Origin: DATMRF01 sp035566435
Lineage (GTDB): Bacteria; Verrucomicrobiota; Verrucomicrobiia; Limisphaerales; UBA8199
Assembly: GCA_035566435.1 (NCBI GenBank)
Contig: DATMRF010000041.1
Span: 1-57,129 of the forward strand
Direction of reading: 5' to 3'
Length of the DNA stretch: 57,129 nucleotides
The translations under genes and the position numbers were made by a program. Under the pieces are notes generated by a model. The model was not told the DNA's origin. It was given only the letters and a program-made list of their open reading frames with translations, and made no database searches. Below are positions 43,003-54,833 of this stretch, piece after piece. Each line of letters opens with the position of its first letter. The first letter of the stretch is position 1.

Positions 43003-43100
43003 TATTTGGATCAATGGATGAATAGATTATTGGATATGGCGGCGGCCGGCCTGGGTCGTTCGGGTTATAAATCAAATAATCCATCAGTCCATCAATCCGG
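43003..43100. repeat. Inverted pair of GGATCAATGGATGAATAG-type tracts, downstream of tRNA-Ser
   Basis: The left tract (43003-43040) contains GGATCAATGGATGAATAGA; the right tract (43064-43100) contains AATCCATCAGTCCATCAATC in opposite orientation. The spacer is about 23 bp and GC-rich. It ends 9 bp before the secE ATG. Confidence 0.75.
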
Positions 43101-43109
43101 TTTTTGAAC

Positions 43110-43370
43110 ATGCAGAATTCATATGTTTGGATTATTGTTTGGGCGGCCATTGTTGGCGGCGTGTTCGCTTGGCTGTGGCGGGCAGGCCATTTGGCTCGCT
43201 TTGCCGCGTATGTCGAGCAAACACGCGAGGAGTTGAGGAAGTGCACCTGGCCGAGTTGGGACGAGCTAAAAGGCTCGACGGTGGTTGTGAGCATTTCGAT
43301 TTTGATTTTAGGGGGCTTCACCATGTTTGTGGACTTCATCCTCTCGGTGGTGGTCCGCTGGATAACTTAA
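43110..43370 (+). CDS. secE: Preprotein translocase subunit SecE
   Basis: 86 residues from ATG 43110; a TTG at 43104 would add two. Two membrane segments (about 5-22, 61-80) flank the conserved cytoplasmic amphipathic stretch R-E-E-L-R-K-C-T-W-P-S-W-D-E-L of SecE. It forms the SecYEG channel. The upstream repeat leaves no clear ribosome binding site. nusG follows 18 bp later. Confidence 0.92.
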   Translation: MQNSYVWIIVWAAIVGGVFAWLWRAGHLARFAAYVEQTREELRKCTWPSWDELKGSTVVVSISILILGGFTMFVDFILSVVVRWIT

Positions 43371-43388
43371 ATTGCGGGAAATTAGATC

Positions 43389-43937
43389 ATGCGAAGCCAG
43401 TGGTTTGTCATCCATACTCTCTCCGGCCAGGAGCAGAAGGTCAAAGAGAGCATCGAAAAGCGCATCAAATCCGAGGAAATGGGCGACTTCATCAAAGAGG
43501 TCCTCGTGCCGATGGAAAAGGTGGTCGAGGTGCGCAACCAGAAAAAGACCGTTTCCACGCGCAAGTTGTGGCCCGGGTATGTGTTTGTGGACATGGTACT
43601 ACTGGACGAGAACAACCGGATCATCGAGAAGCCCTGGTATTTTATAAAGGAAACACAGGGCGTGATCGGCTTCGTCGGCGGCGAACCTCCCACGCCGACG
43701 CCAGCTGAAGAGGTCGAGTCGATCAAGAACCAGATTTCGGCCTCCGAAGAGCACGAAAAACCGAAGGTCAGCTTCGAGGTCGGCGAAACCGTCAAGATTA
43801 ACAACGGCCCCTTCCTGAACTTCAGCGGGGTGATCGAGGAAGTTGAGCCGGAGCGCGGTAAGCTCAAGGTGACCGTGAATATTTTCGGCCGTAACACCCC
43901 GGTCGAACTGGAATACTGGCAGGTGGAAAAAGGCTAA
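43389..43937 (+). CDS. nusG: Transcription termination/antitermination protein NusG
   Basis: 182 residues. The NGN domain starts MRSQWFVIHTLSGQEQKVKE, with W-P-G-Y-V-F-V and V-I-G-F-V-G-G in the usual places. The KOW motif is V-G-E-T-V-K-I-N-N-G-P-F-L-N-F-S-G-V-I-E-E-V near residue 130-155. It binds RNA polymerase and couples to Rho or the ribosome. Length and order are normal. Confidence 0.94.
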   Translation: MRSQWFVIHTLSGQEQKVKESIEKRIKSEEMGDFIKEVLVPMEKVVEVRNQKKTVSTRKLWPGYVFVDMVLLDENNRIIEKPWYFIKETQGVIGFVGGEPPTPTPAEEVESIKNQISASEEHEKPKVSFEVGETVKINNGPFLNFSGVIEEVEPERGKLKVTVNIFGRNTPVELEYWQVEKG

Positions 43938-43993
43938 ACACATGTGACGGAGTCGTTGAGTATTGAGCGACCGACGATTGCTCACCACCCCAA

Positions 43994-44025
43994 TTTAGAG
44001 ATTTAGAGATTTAGAGATTTAGAGA
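43994..44025 (+). repeat. Four perfect 8-bp TTTAGAGA repeats forming the rplK leader
   Basis: TTTAGAGA occurs four times in exact register (43994-44025), and the rplK ATG follows at 44027. Each unit offers an AGAGA that could mimic part of a ribosome-binding sequence; no AGGAGG is otherwise present. Confidence 0.9.
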
Positions 44026-44026
44026 T

Positions 44027-44452
44027 ATGGCAAAAAAGATTACCGGAATCATTAAACTGCAGATCGCTGCGGGCGCGGCTAACCCCGCCCCGCCGGTAGG
44101 ACCAGCGCTGGGCCAGCACGGCGTTAATATCATGGCCTTCTGCAAGGAATTCAACGCCAAGACCAAGGACCAGCCCGGTATGATTATCCCGGTGGTCATC
44201 ACGGTTTATCAGGATAAATCCTTTACTTTTATCACCAAGTCGCCGCCGGCTTCGGTGCTGCTCAAGAAAGCCGCCGGCATCACTGCTGGCTCCAAAGAGC
44301 CCAACAAGGAAAAGGTGGGCAAAGTCACCCGCAAGCAGGTCCTCGAAATTGTAAAACTCAAAATGAAAGATTTGAACGCGACCTCGGAGGAAGCCGCGTT
44401 CCGTGTAATCGCCGGCACGGCCCGCAGTATGGGCATTGAAGTGGCGGAATAA
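44027..44452 (+). CDS. rplK: 50S ribosomal protein L11
   Basis: 141 residues. A-N-P-A-P-P-V-G-P-A-L-G-Q-H-G-V-N-I-M and the C-terminal G-T-A-R-S-M-G-I-E-V are the L11 signature. It binds the GTPase-associated region of 23S rRNA. Its leader is the four-fold TTTAGAGA repeat. Confidence 0.95.
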   Translation: MAKKITGIIKLQIAAGAANPAPPVGPALGQHGVNIMAFCKEFNAKTKDQPGMIIPVVITVYQDKSFTFITKSPPASVLLKKAAGITAGSKEPNKEKVGKVTRKQVLEIVKLKMKDLNATSEEAAFRVIAGTARSMGIEVAE

Positions 44453-44529
44453 AAGAATATCGGCCGGATAAACATCCGCGGGAGAGTCTCGATGGTTCGG
44501 GATTCGCTGGCACCGCACAACCAAATAAC

Positions 44530-45222
44530 ATGCCTAGCAAACGATACCGAAAAGCACTCGAACAGGTGGACTGCAAAAAGGCCTACCCGCTGAAGTCAGC
44601 GGTGGAGGTGTTAACAAAATTTCCCAAAGCCAAGTTCAACGAAACCGTTGACTTGGCCTTCCGACTCGGGGTTGACCCGAAACAGTCGGACCAGATGGTG
44701 CGCGGCACCGTTCCGCTCCCGCACGGCAGCGGTAAAACCGTCCGGGTGCTCGTGTTCGCCAAGAGCGGCCCGGCGGCGGAAGCTGCCAAGTCGGCCGGAG
44801 CTGAATATGTTGGCTTTGACGACATGATCAAGAAGTGCCAGGAGGGCTGGTCGGATTTCGATGTGGCGATTGCCACTCCGGAAGCGATGGGTGAAGTGCG
44901 CAAGCTGGGCAAAGTCCTTGGCCCGCGCGGACTCATGCCCAATCCCAAGACCGGCACCGTCACCGACGATACTGCCCGGGCCGTAAAAGAGGTCAAAGCC
45001 GGACGTGTCGAGTTCAAGATCGACAAGGCCGGCAATGTCCATGTGCCCGTCGGCAAAGCGTCATTTAGCGCCACTCAAATCGAGGAGAACGCGCGTGCGG
45101 TGATCGATGCCGTGGTCAAGGCCAGGCCAAACAGCCTTAAAGGCAGCTTCATTCATACCTGCACGTTGTCGGCGACCATGAGCCCACCGGTGAGGCTGGA
45201 CCTGAAGGAATTCAGCGCCTGA
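44530..45222 (+). CDS. rplA: 50S ribosomal protein L1
   Basis: 230 residues. G-P-R-G-L-M-P-N-P-K-T-G-T-V near residue 142-155 is the L1 signature. L1 of many bacteria also represses its own operon by binding the leader mRNA; I could not identify that site here. rplJ starts 52 bp downstream. Confidence 0.95.
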   Translation: MPSKRYRKALEQVDCKKAYPLKSAVEVLTKFPKAKFNETVDLAFRLGVDPKQSDQMVRGTVPLPHGSGKTVRVLVFAKSGPAAEAAKSAGAEYVGFDDMIKKCQEGWSDFDVAIATPEAMGEVRKLGKVLGPRGLMPNPKTGTVTDDTARAVKEVKAGRVEFKIDKAGNVHVPVGKASFSATQIEENARAVIDAVVKARPNSLKGSFIHTCTLSATMSPPVRLDLKEFSA

Positions 45223-45274
45223 ACACGACGCGATTAACCCCCTGACTCTCCAATCAATTTAACCAGGTAAAACC

Positions 45275-45802
45275 ATGCGCCCCGAAAAGCAAATCCTGAC
45301 GAAAGAATACCTCGCGCGCCTGAACGCTTCGCCCTTCTTCATTGTAGTGGACTACAAGGGCCTGAAGGTTGGGCATCTGACCGAGTTGCGTAAACGGCTG
45401 AACAAAGCCGGTGCGGAAATTCACGTGGTCAAAAATTCGATTTTCCGCCTGGCAGCCAAAGAAGCCGGAGTGCCGGACTTGAATGGCGCATTGACCGGCC
45501 AATTGGCGGTCGTCACCGGCAAACGTGATATTTCCACCGCCGCCAAGGTCGTAAAGAGCTTCGGCGCTGAGTTTGACAAGCTGAAAGTCCATTTCGGTTA
45601 CCTGAACAATACGCGGTTGGAGCAGCAGACGATCATGACCCTGGCGGACCTTCCGTCAATTGAAGTGCTTCGAGGTCAATTACTTGGCGTGCTTAATACT
45701 CCGGCTTCAAAGCTGGTTCGGTTGCTGAATACTCCCGCGAGCCAAATGGCGCGCATTTTGAAGGCGCGGCAGGAAAAGATTGGCGAAGCTGTTCCCGCAT
45801 AG
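45275..45802 (+). CDS. rplJ: 50S ribosomal protein L10
   Basis: 175 residues. The start MRPEKQILTKEYLARLNASP is followed by Y-K-G-L and K-N-S-I-F-R-L-A, typical of L10. It anchors L7/L12 dimers on the ribosomal stalk. The next gene, rplL, lies unusually far (218 bp) downstream. Confidence 0.94.
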   Translation: MRPEKQILTKEYLARLNASPFFIVVDYKGLKVGHLTELRKRLNKAGAEIHVVKNSIFRLAAKEAGVPDLNGALTGQLAVVTGKRDISTAAKVVKSFGAEFDKLKVHFGYLNNTRLEQQTIMTLADLPSIEVLRGQLLGVLNTPASKLVRLLNTPASQMARILKARQEKIGEAVPA

Positions 45803-46020
45803 CCAGTTACATGGTTCATAGATTTACATCGTTACAGACAGGCCGGCCTTGACTGCTGTGGCACAATGTAGCGCTGCAATGTTTTAAAACAGATTTCTCC
45901 CCGGCTCTATGCCGGCTGGGGTGGAAGCAAACAAACAACAACGTAAATCGTCGGTCTGCAGGCAGCAGGCTCAAACCGTTCGTGGCCACGGACGACGACG
46001 AGACGCAATGAAAGGTAACA
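45803..46020. other. Long rplJ-rplL spacer with hairpin
   Basis: Typical spacers here are about 50-70 bp. This one contains a hairpin CCGGC-TCTAT-GCCGG (about 45900-45915) and a degenerate GTTACATGGTTCATAGATTTACA stretch. A TTGACT is present but no -10 at a proper distance. A separate control for rplL is possible. Confidence 0.4.
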
Positions 46021-46413
46021 ATGGCTCTAGATAAAGCAAAGATCGTAGACGAACTCAGTAATGCCACGGTGATCGAAATCGCCGATCTGGTGAAGGAACT
46101 CGAGGGTAAATGGGGTGTTAGCGCCGCCGCGCCGGTCGCGGTTGCCGCTGCCGGAGCTGGAGCGGGCGCTGCCGCTGCCCCTGCCGCCGAGGCTAAGACC
46201 ACGTTCGACGTCATCCTGACAGCAGTTCAGGCGGACAAGAAGATTGCCGTTATTAAGGCTGTGCGCGAAGTTAAGGCTGGGCTGGGCCTGGCGGAAGCCA
46301 AGGCTCTGGTTGAGGGCGCGCCCAAGCCGGTGTTGGAGGGGGCTCCCAAGGCCGAGGCCGACGCCGCTAAAAAGAAACTTGAAGAAGCAGGCGGCAAGGT
46401 CGAAGTAAAATAA
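46021..46413 (+). CDS. rplL: 50S ribosomal protein L7/L12
   Basis: 130 residues. The N-terminal dimerisation helix (V-D-E-L-S-N-A-T-V-I-E-I-A-D-L-V-K-E-L-E) is followed by an Ala/Pro-rich hinge (A-A-P-V-A-V-A-A-A-G-A-G-A-G-A-A) and the C-terminal domain with K-I-A-V-I-K-A-V-R-E and G-L-G-L-A-E-A-K-A-L-V. It recruits translation GTPases. Ribosome binding site AAAGG is near 46011-46016. Confidence 0.95.
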   Translation: MALDKAKIVDELSNATVIEIADLVKELEGKWGVSAAAPVAVAAAGAGAGAAAAPAAEAKTTFDVILTAVQADKKIAVIKAVREVKAGLGLAEAKALVEGAPKPVLEGAPKAEADAAKKKLEEAGGKVEVK

Positions 46414-46536
46414 GAGGCGAACTTTCCGGGGCGGCGGCCGGGAGTCGCCTTTCGCCGGTCTGGTGCCAGCAGGAAATCGAAGGTCTTAGATTAGCAACGG
46501 GAAACCAACGCAACCACCCCTGGTGGTTCCGGTTGT

Positions 46537-46569
46537 GGCAAGTCCGCTATTGAACGCGGCGGACTTGCC
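46537..46569 (+). terminator. Hairpin between rplL and rpoB (possible attenuator)
   Basis: GGCAAGTCCGC (46537-46547) pairs perfectly with GCGGACTTGCC (46559-46569), an 11-bp stem with an 11-nt loop. Only TTCTGTCGTTT follows, so termination should be partial. Partial stops at this position are known in other bacteria to lower rpoBC relative to ribosomal proteins. Confidence 0.65.
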
Positions 46570-46633
46570 TTCTGTCGTTTAGCAGTAACTTAAAGGGCCG
46601 GCATGATTTGCCGCCCTATGATAAAAGGTCCAA

Positions 46634-49600
46634 ATGCCATCGCGAGCCACTGAACGGATTAACTTCGGAAAAATCAAAGAGATCATCGCTCCGCCCAACT
46701 TGATCGAGTTGCAGACGAATTCCTACAAGGAATTCCTCCAGGCGGACCAGCCTCCCTCCAAACGGAAGAATCTGGGGTTGCAAGCGGTCTTCACCGAGGT
46801 ATTTCCCATCGAAAGCTATGACGGGAAATGCGTTTTGGATTTCCATTCCTACGAGATTGGAGAACCGAAAGTGGACTGGCTGGAGTGCCTCCGCGAAGGG
46901 CTCACCTTCGGAGCGCCGCTCTACGTCACTTTCCTGCTGAAGGAGGAAAAAGGGACGAAGGAGGAGAAAGTGTTCATGGGCGAACTGCCGCTGATGACAC
47001 CGCAGGGAACGTTTGTGATTAACGGCGCGGAGCGCGTAATTGTCAGCCAGTTGCACCGCTCTCCCGGCCTTGCATTTGAAGCGACCCAGCACCCGAATGG
47101 CAAGACCCTCCACTCGTTCCGCATCATCCCGGACCGCGGGTCCTGGTATGAGGCGCAATTCGACACGAGCGACCTCCTTTACGTTTACTTGGACCGGAAG
47201 AAACGCCGGCGCAAGTTTCTAACGACGACCTTCTTCCGCGCCCTGGCTTTTCTGGACTCAGAAACCAAGGGTGAGAGCAAAAAAGACAGCCCGCTCAAGG
47301 GCACGGATGAAGAGATTCTGAAGCTCTTCTACGATGTGGAAGACTTGAGCGTAAAAGAGGCGGAGAAGCGCGACGATCTCCCTAACAAAGTCCTGATCGA
47401 GGACGTGGTGGACCAGGAAAAGAGCCTGGTGGTCGCCCGCGCTTTCGAGCCGCTTTCAAAGGCCGTGGTCAAGCAGATCGCAGAACTCGGCACCTCAAAG
47501 ATTAAAGTGGTCGATACGACCGCCGACGACGGGATCGTCATCAAATGCATGAAAAAGGATCCCGCCAAGAATGAGGAAGAGGCCCTCAAGGATATTTATC
47601 GTCGCCTGCGCCCCGGCGATCCACCCACCGCTGCGAATGCCCGGGCTTTGATCAAGCGCCTGTTTTTTGATCCTAAGCGCTACGACCTGGGGCGTGTCGG
47701 TCGTTACAAGATTAACCAGAAACTCGGCATTAAAGGTGGCGACTCGCGCATTCTTACCAAGGCAGACCTCGTCGCCGCGACAAAGTACCTCCTTCGCCTT
47801 AAGAAGGGCGAAGGCACGCTGGACGACATCGACCACCTCGGCAGCCGCCGCGTCCGCACGGTTGGCGAGTTGCTTGCGAACCAGTGTCGCGTGGGCCTTG
47901 CGCGCACGGAGCGTCTCGTCAAGGAGCGCATGACCCTCTTCGACCAGGGCGTCGAAGCCATGTCGCCCCAAAAACTGATCAACCCGAAGGCCCTCTCGGC
48001 GGTCATCCGCGATTTCTTTGGTCGCAGCCAGCTTTCGCAATTCATGGACCAGATTAACCCCCTGGCCGAACTGACCCATAAACGGCGCCTGTCCGCCCTC
48101 GGGCCGGGCGGCCTCTCCCGCGATCGTGCGGGGTTTGAGGTCCGCGACGTCCATCCGTCCCACTATGGCCGCATCTGCCCGGTGGAGACGCCCGAAGGCC
48201 CCAACATCGGCCTGATCGCGTCGCTGGCGACTTTCGCCCGTATCAACGACTTCGGCTTCCTGGAAACCCCTTATCGGAAAGTCGAGTCCGGAAAGGTCGG
48301 CGGCCACCTGGATTATCTCACCGCCGACCGCGAGGAGGCCTTTGTCATCGCGCAGGCCAACTCGCCGCTCAGCGATAAAGGTGCGTTTACCACCGATCGC
48401 GTTGTGTGCCGGGGACGCGGCGACTTTATCGACGTCGAGCCCGCGCGCGTGGATTACATGGACGTGTCGCCCAAGCAGTTGGTCTCCGTGGCCGCCAGCT
48501 TGATTCCGTTCCTCGAACACGATGACGCGAACCGTGCGTTGATGGGCTCGAACATGCAACGCCAGGCTGTGCCGTTGTTGGTTACTGAGGCGCCGCTCGT
48601 GGCCACTGGCCTGGAAGAGCGAGTCGCCCGCGACTCTCGCGCAGTGATCGTTGCCGAAGAGGCCGGGAAGGTCGCGTCGGTCAACGGCGACCAGATTATC
48701 ATCACCGAAGACGGCAAACTGCCGGAAGGCAAAAAGAAACTCAAGAACGACCCGGAAAAGGGCGTCTGGGTGTACCCGGTGCGCAAGTTCATGCGCTCCA
48801 ATGCCGCGACGTGCATCAACCAGAAAAGCGTGGTTCACAAGGGCGAGACGGTCAAGAAGGGCCAGGTCATCGCCGATGGTCCGTGCACCCGGGGCGGGGA
48901 ACTGGCCCTGGGCCGCAACGTGCTCGTCGCCTTCATGCCCTGGAATGGGTACAACTTCGAGGACGCCATCCTCATCAGCGAGCGCATCGTCAAAGACGAC
49001 GTTTTCACTTCCATCCATATCGATGAGTTCGAGGTCGGTGCCCGCGACACCAAACTCGGACCCGAGGAAATCACGCGTGATATCCCGAACCTCGGTGACG
49101 AAGCGCTCAAGAATCTCGGCCCTGACGGCGTCATCCGCGTCGGCGCGGAAGTAAAGCCGGGCGACATTCTCGTCGGCAAAATCACTCCCAAGAGCGAGAC
49201 CGAACTGGCGCCCGAAGAGCGACTGCTTCGCGCCATCTTCGGCGAAAAGGCGGCTGATGTGAAGGACACTTCGCTGAAGGTCCCCTCCGGCACCTATGGC
49301 ATCGTGATGGACGTGAAGGTCTCCGCCAAGAAGGAATCCGACCGCGACGCTCGCGCGAACGTCACCGAAGAGAAGCGCCATGCCAAGGAGGTCGAAGAGG
49401 AATATAAGAAGAAGATCGACGAGTTGCGCGAGCAGCTCACTGAAGCGTTGAGCAACATTCTGCTTGGCGAGAAGATCCCCTTGGATGTCGTTAACAGCGA
49501 GACCGGCGAAATCATTATCCCGGCCAATCGCAAAATCACCAAGACCCTGCTGCGCAAGCTGGCCATGGTGTACGACCGGATCGAGATCGACCCGTCCCCC

Positions 49601-50497
49601 ATCCGCAACAAGATCAACGAAATCATCGGCAGCTTTAAAAAGAAGTTCGACGATCTGCAGATGCAGTACGACGAAGAACTCGAGCGCGCCGAATCCGGCG
49701 AGGGCGTCGATAGTGGCGTCATCAAATCGGTCAAAGTCTATATCGCCTCCAAGCGCAAGCTGTCCGTAGGTGACAAGATGGCCGGAAGGCACGGCAATAA
49801 AGGCGTCGTCGCCAAGATCGTTGCCGAGGAAGATATGCCGTTCCTGGCGAACGGCACTCCGGTGGACATCGTGTTGAATCCGCTGGGCGTGCCTTCGCGC
49901 ATGAACGTCGGTCAGGTGTTGGAAACTCACCTCGGCTGGGCGGCCCGCTTATTGGGGCTGAAGTTCGCCACGCCGGTATTTGATGGCATCAAAGAAAAAG
50001 AGATCCGCAATTACCTCAAACAGGCCGAATTGCCTGAACACGGCAAGACGCGGCTCTTCGACGGCCGCACCGGGGAGGCGTTCGACCAGGAAATTGTGGT
50101 CGGCTACATCTACATGATGAAGCTGGGCCACCTCGTGGCGGATAAGATTCACGCCCGCGCGGTGGGCCCGTACTCGCTCGTAACCCAGCAGCCGCTGGGC
50201 GGTAAGGCCCAATACGGCGGCCAACGCTTCGGCGAAATGGAAGTCTGGGCCATGGAAGCCTATGGCGCTGCGTACACCTTGCAGGAGTTGCTCACCGTCA
50301 AATCCGATGACGTCCAGGGCCGCACCCGCATCTACGAGAGCATCGTCAAGGGCGACAATAGCCTCGAGGCCGGAATTCCGGAATCGTTTAACGTCCTTGT
50401 CAAAGAAATGCAATCGCTCGGCCTCGACGTCAAGGTCGGCTACTCCAACCCCGTGGACCAGCCCACCGAACCGGCCACCGTCCTGACCGCAGTATAA
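46634..50497 (+). CDS. rpoB: RNA polymerase beta subunit
   Basis: 1287 residues. The fork loop and rifampicin cluster read F-F-G-R-S-Q-L-S-Q-F-M-D-Q-I-N-P-L-A-E-L-T-H-K-R-R-L, with the rifampicin-sensitive Asp, His and Ser kept; the R and L changes match Chlamydia from memory. The active-site region GDKMAGRHGNKGVV is present. The C-terminal G-G-K-A-Q-Y-G-G-Q-R-F-G-E-M-E-V-W-A clamp motif is normal. Partner of RpoC, whose gene follows 33 bp later. Confidence 0.97.
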   Translation: MPSRATERINFGKIKEIIAPPNLIELQTNSYKEFLQADQPPSKRKNLGLQAVFTEVFPIESYDGKCVLDFHSYEIGEPKVDWLECLREGLTFGAPLYVTFLLKEEKGTKEEKVFMGELPLMTPQGTFVINGAERVIVSQLHRSPGLAFEATQHPNGKTLHSFRIIPDRGSWYEAQFDTSDLLYVYLDRKKRRRKFLTTTFFRALAFLDSETKGESKKDSPLKGTDEEILKLFYDVEDLSVKEAEKRDDLPNKVLIEDVVDQEKSLVVARAFEPLSKAVVKQIAELGTSKIKVVDTTADDGIVIKCMKKDPAKNEEEALKDIYRRLRPGDPPTAANARALIKRLFFDPKRYDLGRVGRYKINQKLGIKGGDSRILTKADLVAATKYLLRLKKGEGTLDDIDHLGSRRVRTVGELLANQCRVGLARTERLVKERMTLFDQGVEAMSPQKLINPKALSAVIRDFFGRSQLSQFMDQINPLAELTHKRRLSALGPGGLSRDRAGFEVRDVHPSHYGRICPVETPEGPNIGLIASLATFARINDFGFLETPYRKVESGKVGGHLDYLTADREEAFVIAQANSPLSDKGAFTTDRVVCRGRGDFIDVEPARVDYMDVSPKQLVSVAASLIPFLEHDDANRALMGSNMQRQAVPLLVTEAPLVATGLEERVARDSRAVIVAEEAGKVASVNGDQIIITEDGKLPEGKKKLKNDPEKGVWVYPVRKFMRSNAATCINQKSVVHKGETVKKGQVIADGPCTRGGELALGRNVLVAFMPWNGYNFEDAILISERIVKDDVFTSIHIDEFEVGARDTKLGPEEITRDIPNLGDEALKNLGPDGVIRVGAEVKPGDILVGKITPKSETELAPEERLLRAIFGEKAADVKDTSLKVPSGTYGIVMDVKVSAKKESDRDARANVTEEKRHAKEVEEEYKKKIDELREQLTEALSNILLGEKIPLDVVNSETGEIIIPANRKITKTLLRKLAMVYDRIEIDPSPIRNKINEIIGSFKKKFDDLQMQYDEELERAESGEGVDSGVIKSVKVYIASKRKLSVGDKMAGRHGNKGVVAKIVAEEDMPFLANGTPVDIVLNPLGVPSRMNVGQVLETHLGWAARLLGLKFATPVFDGIKEKEIRNYLKQAELPEHGKTRLFDGRTGEAFDQEIVVGYIYMMKLGHLVADKIHARAVGPYSLVTQQPLGGKAQYGGQRFGEMEVWAMEAYGAAYTLQELLTVKSDDVQGRTRIYESIVKGDNSLEAGIPESFNVLVKEMQSLGLDVKVGYSNPVDQPTEPATVLTAV

Positions 50498-50530
50498 ACC
50501 CCAGTTCTCCATCACCCTATTTTCCATCAT

Positions 50531-54679
<4,149 letters not shown>

Positions 54680-54702
54680 GTTCGCTTCACAGTTTGCAAG
54701 AG

Positions 54703-54731
54703 GAGCATCCGGAAAACCGGATGCTCTTTTT
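54703..54731 (+). terminator. Rho-independent terminator of the rpoBC unit
   Basis: GAGCATCCGG (54703-54712), loop AAAA, CCGGATGCTC (54717-54726), then TTTTT. A perfect 10-bp stem 23 bp after the rpoC stop. Confidence 0.92.
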
Positions 54732-54833
54732 GTTGTTGGCAATCGGGTTCTTGCCTCTGCGCTGGCCAGGCGCGCGTCAGACGAAATCACAAAGTCTTTG
54801 ACCCGCCGCTCCTGCTCTCATTAATGTCCAAAC

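Noticed and set aside
48000..48120. Substitutions in the rifampicin region of RpoB as resistance
   Set aside because: The key Asp, His and Ser positions are wild type; the other changes are common natural variants, so no resistance is claimed.
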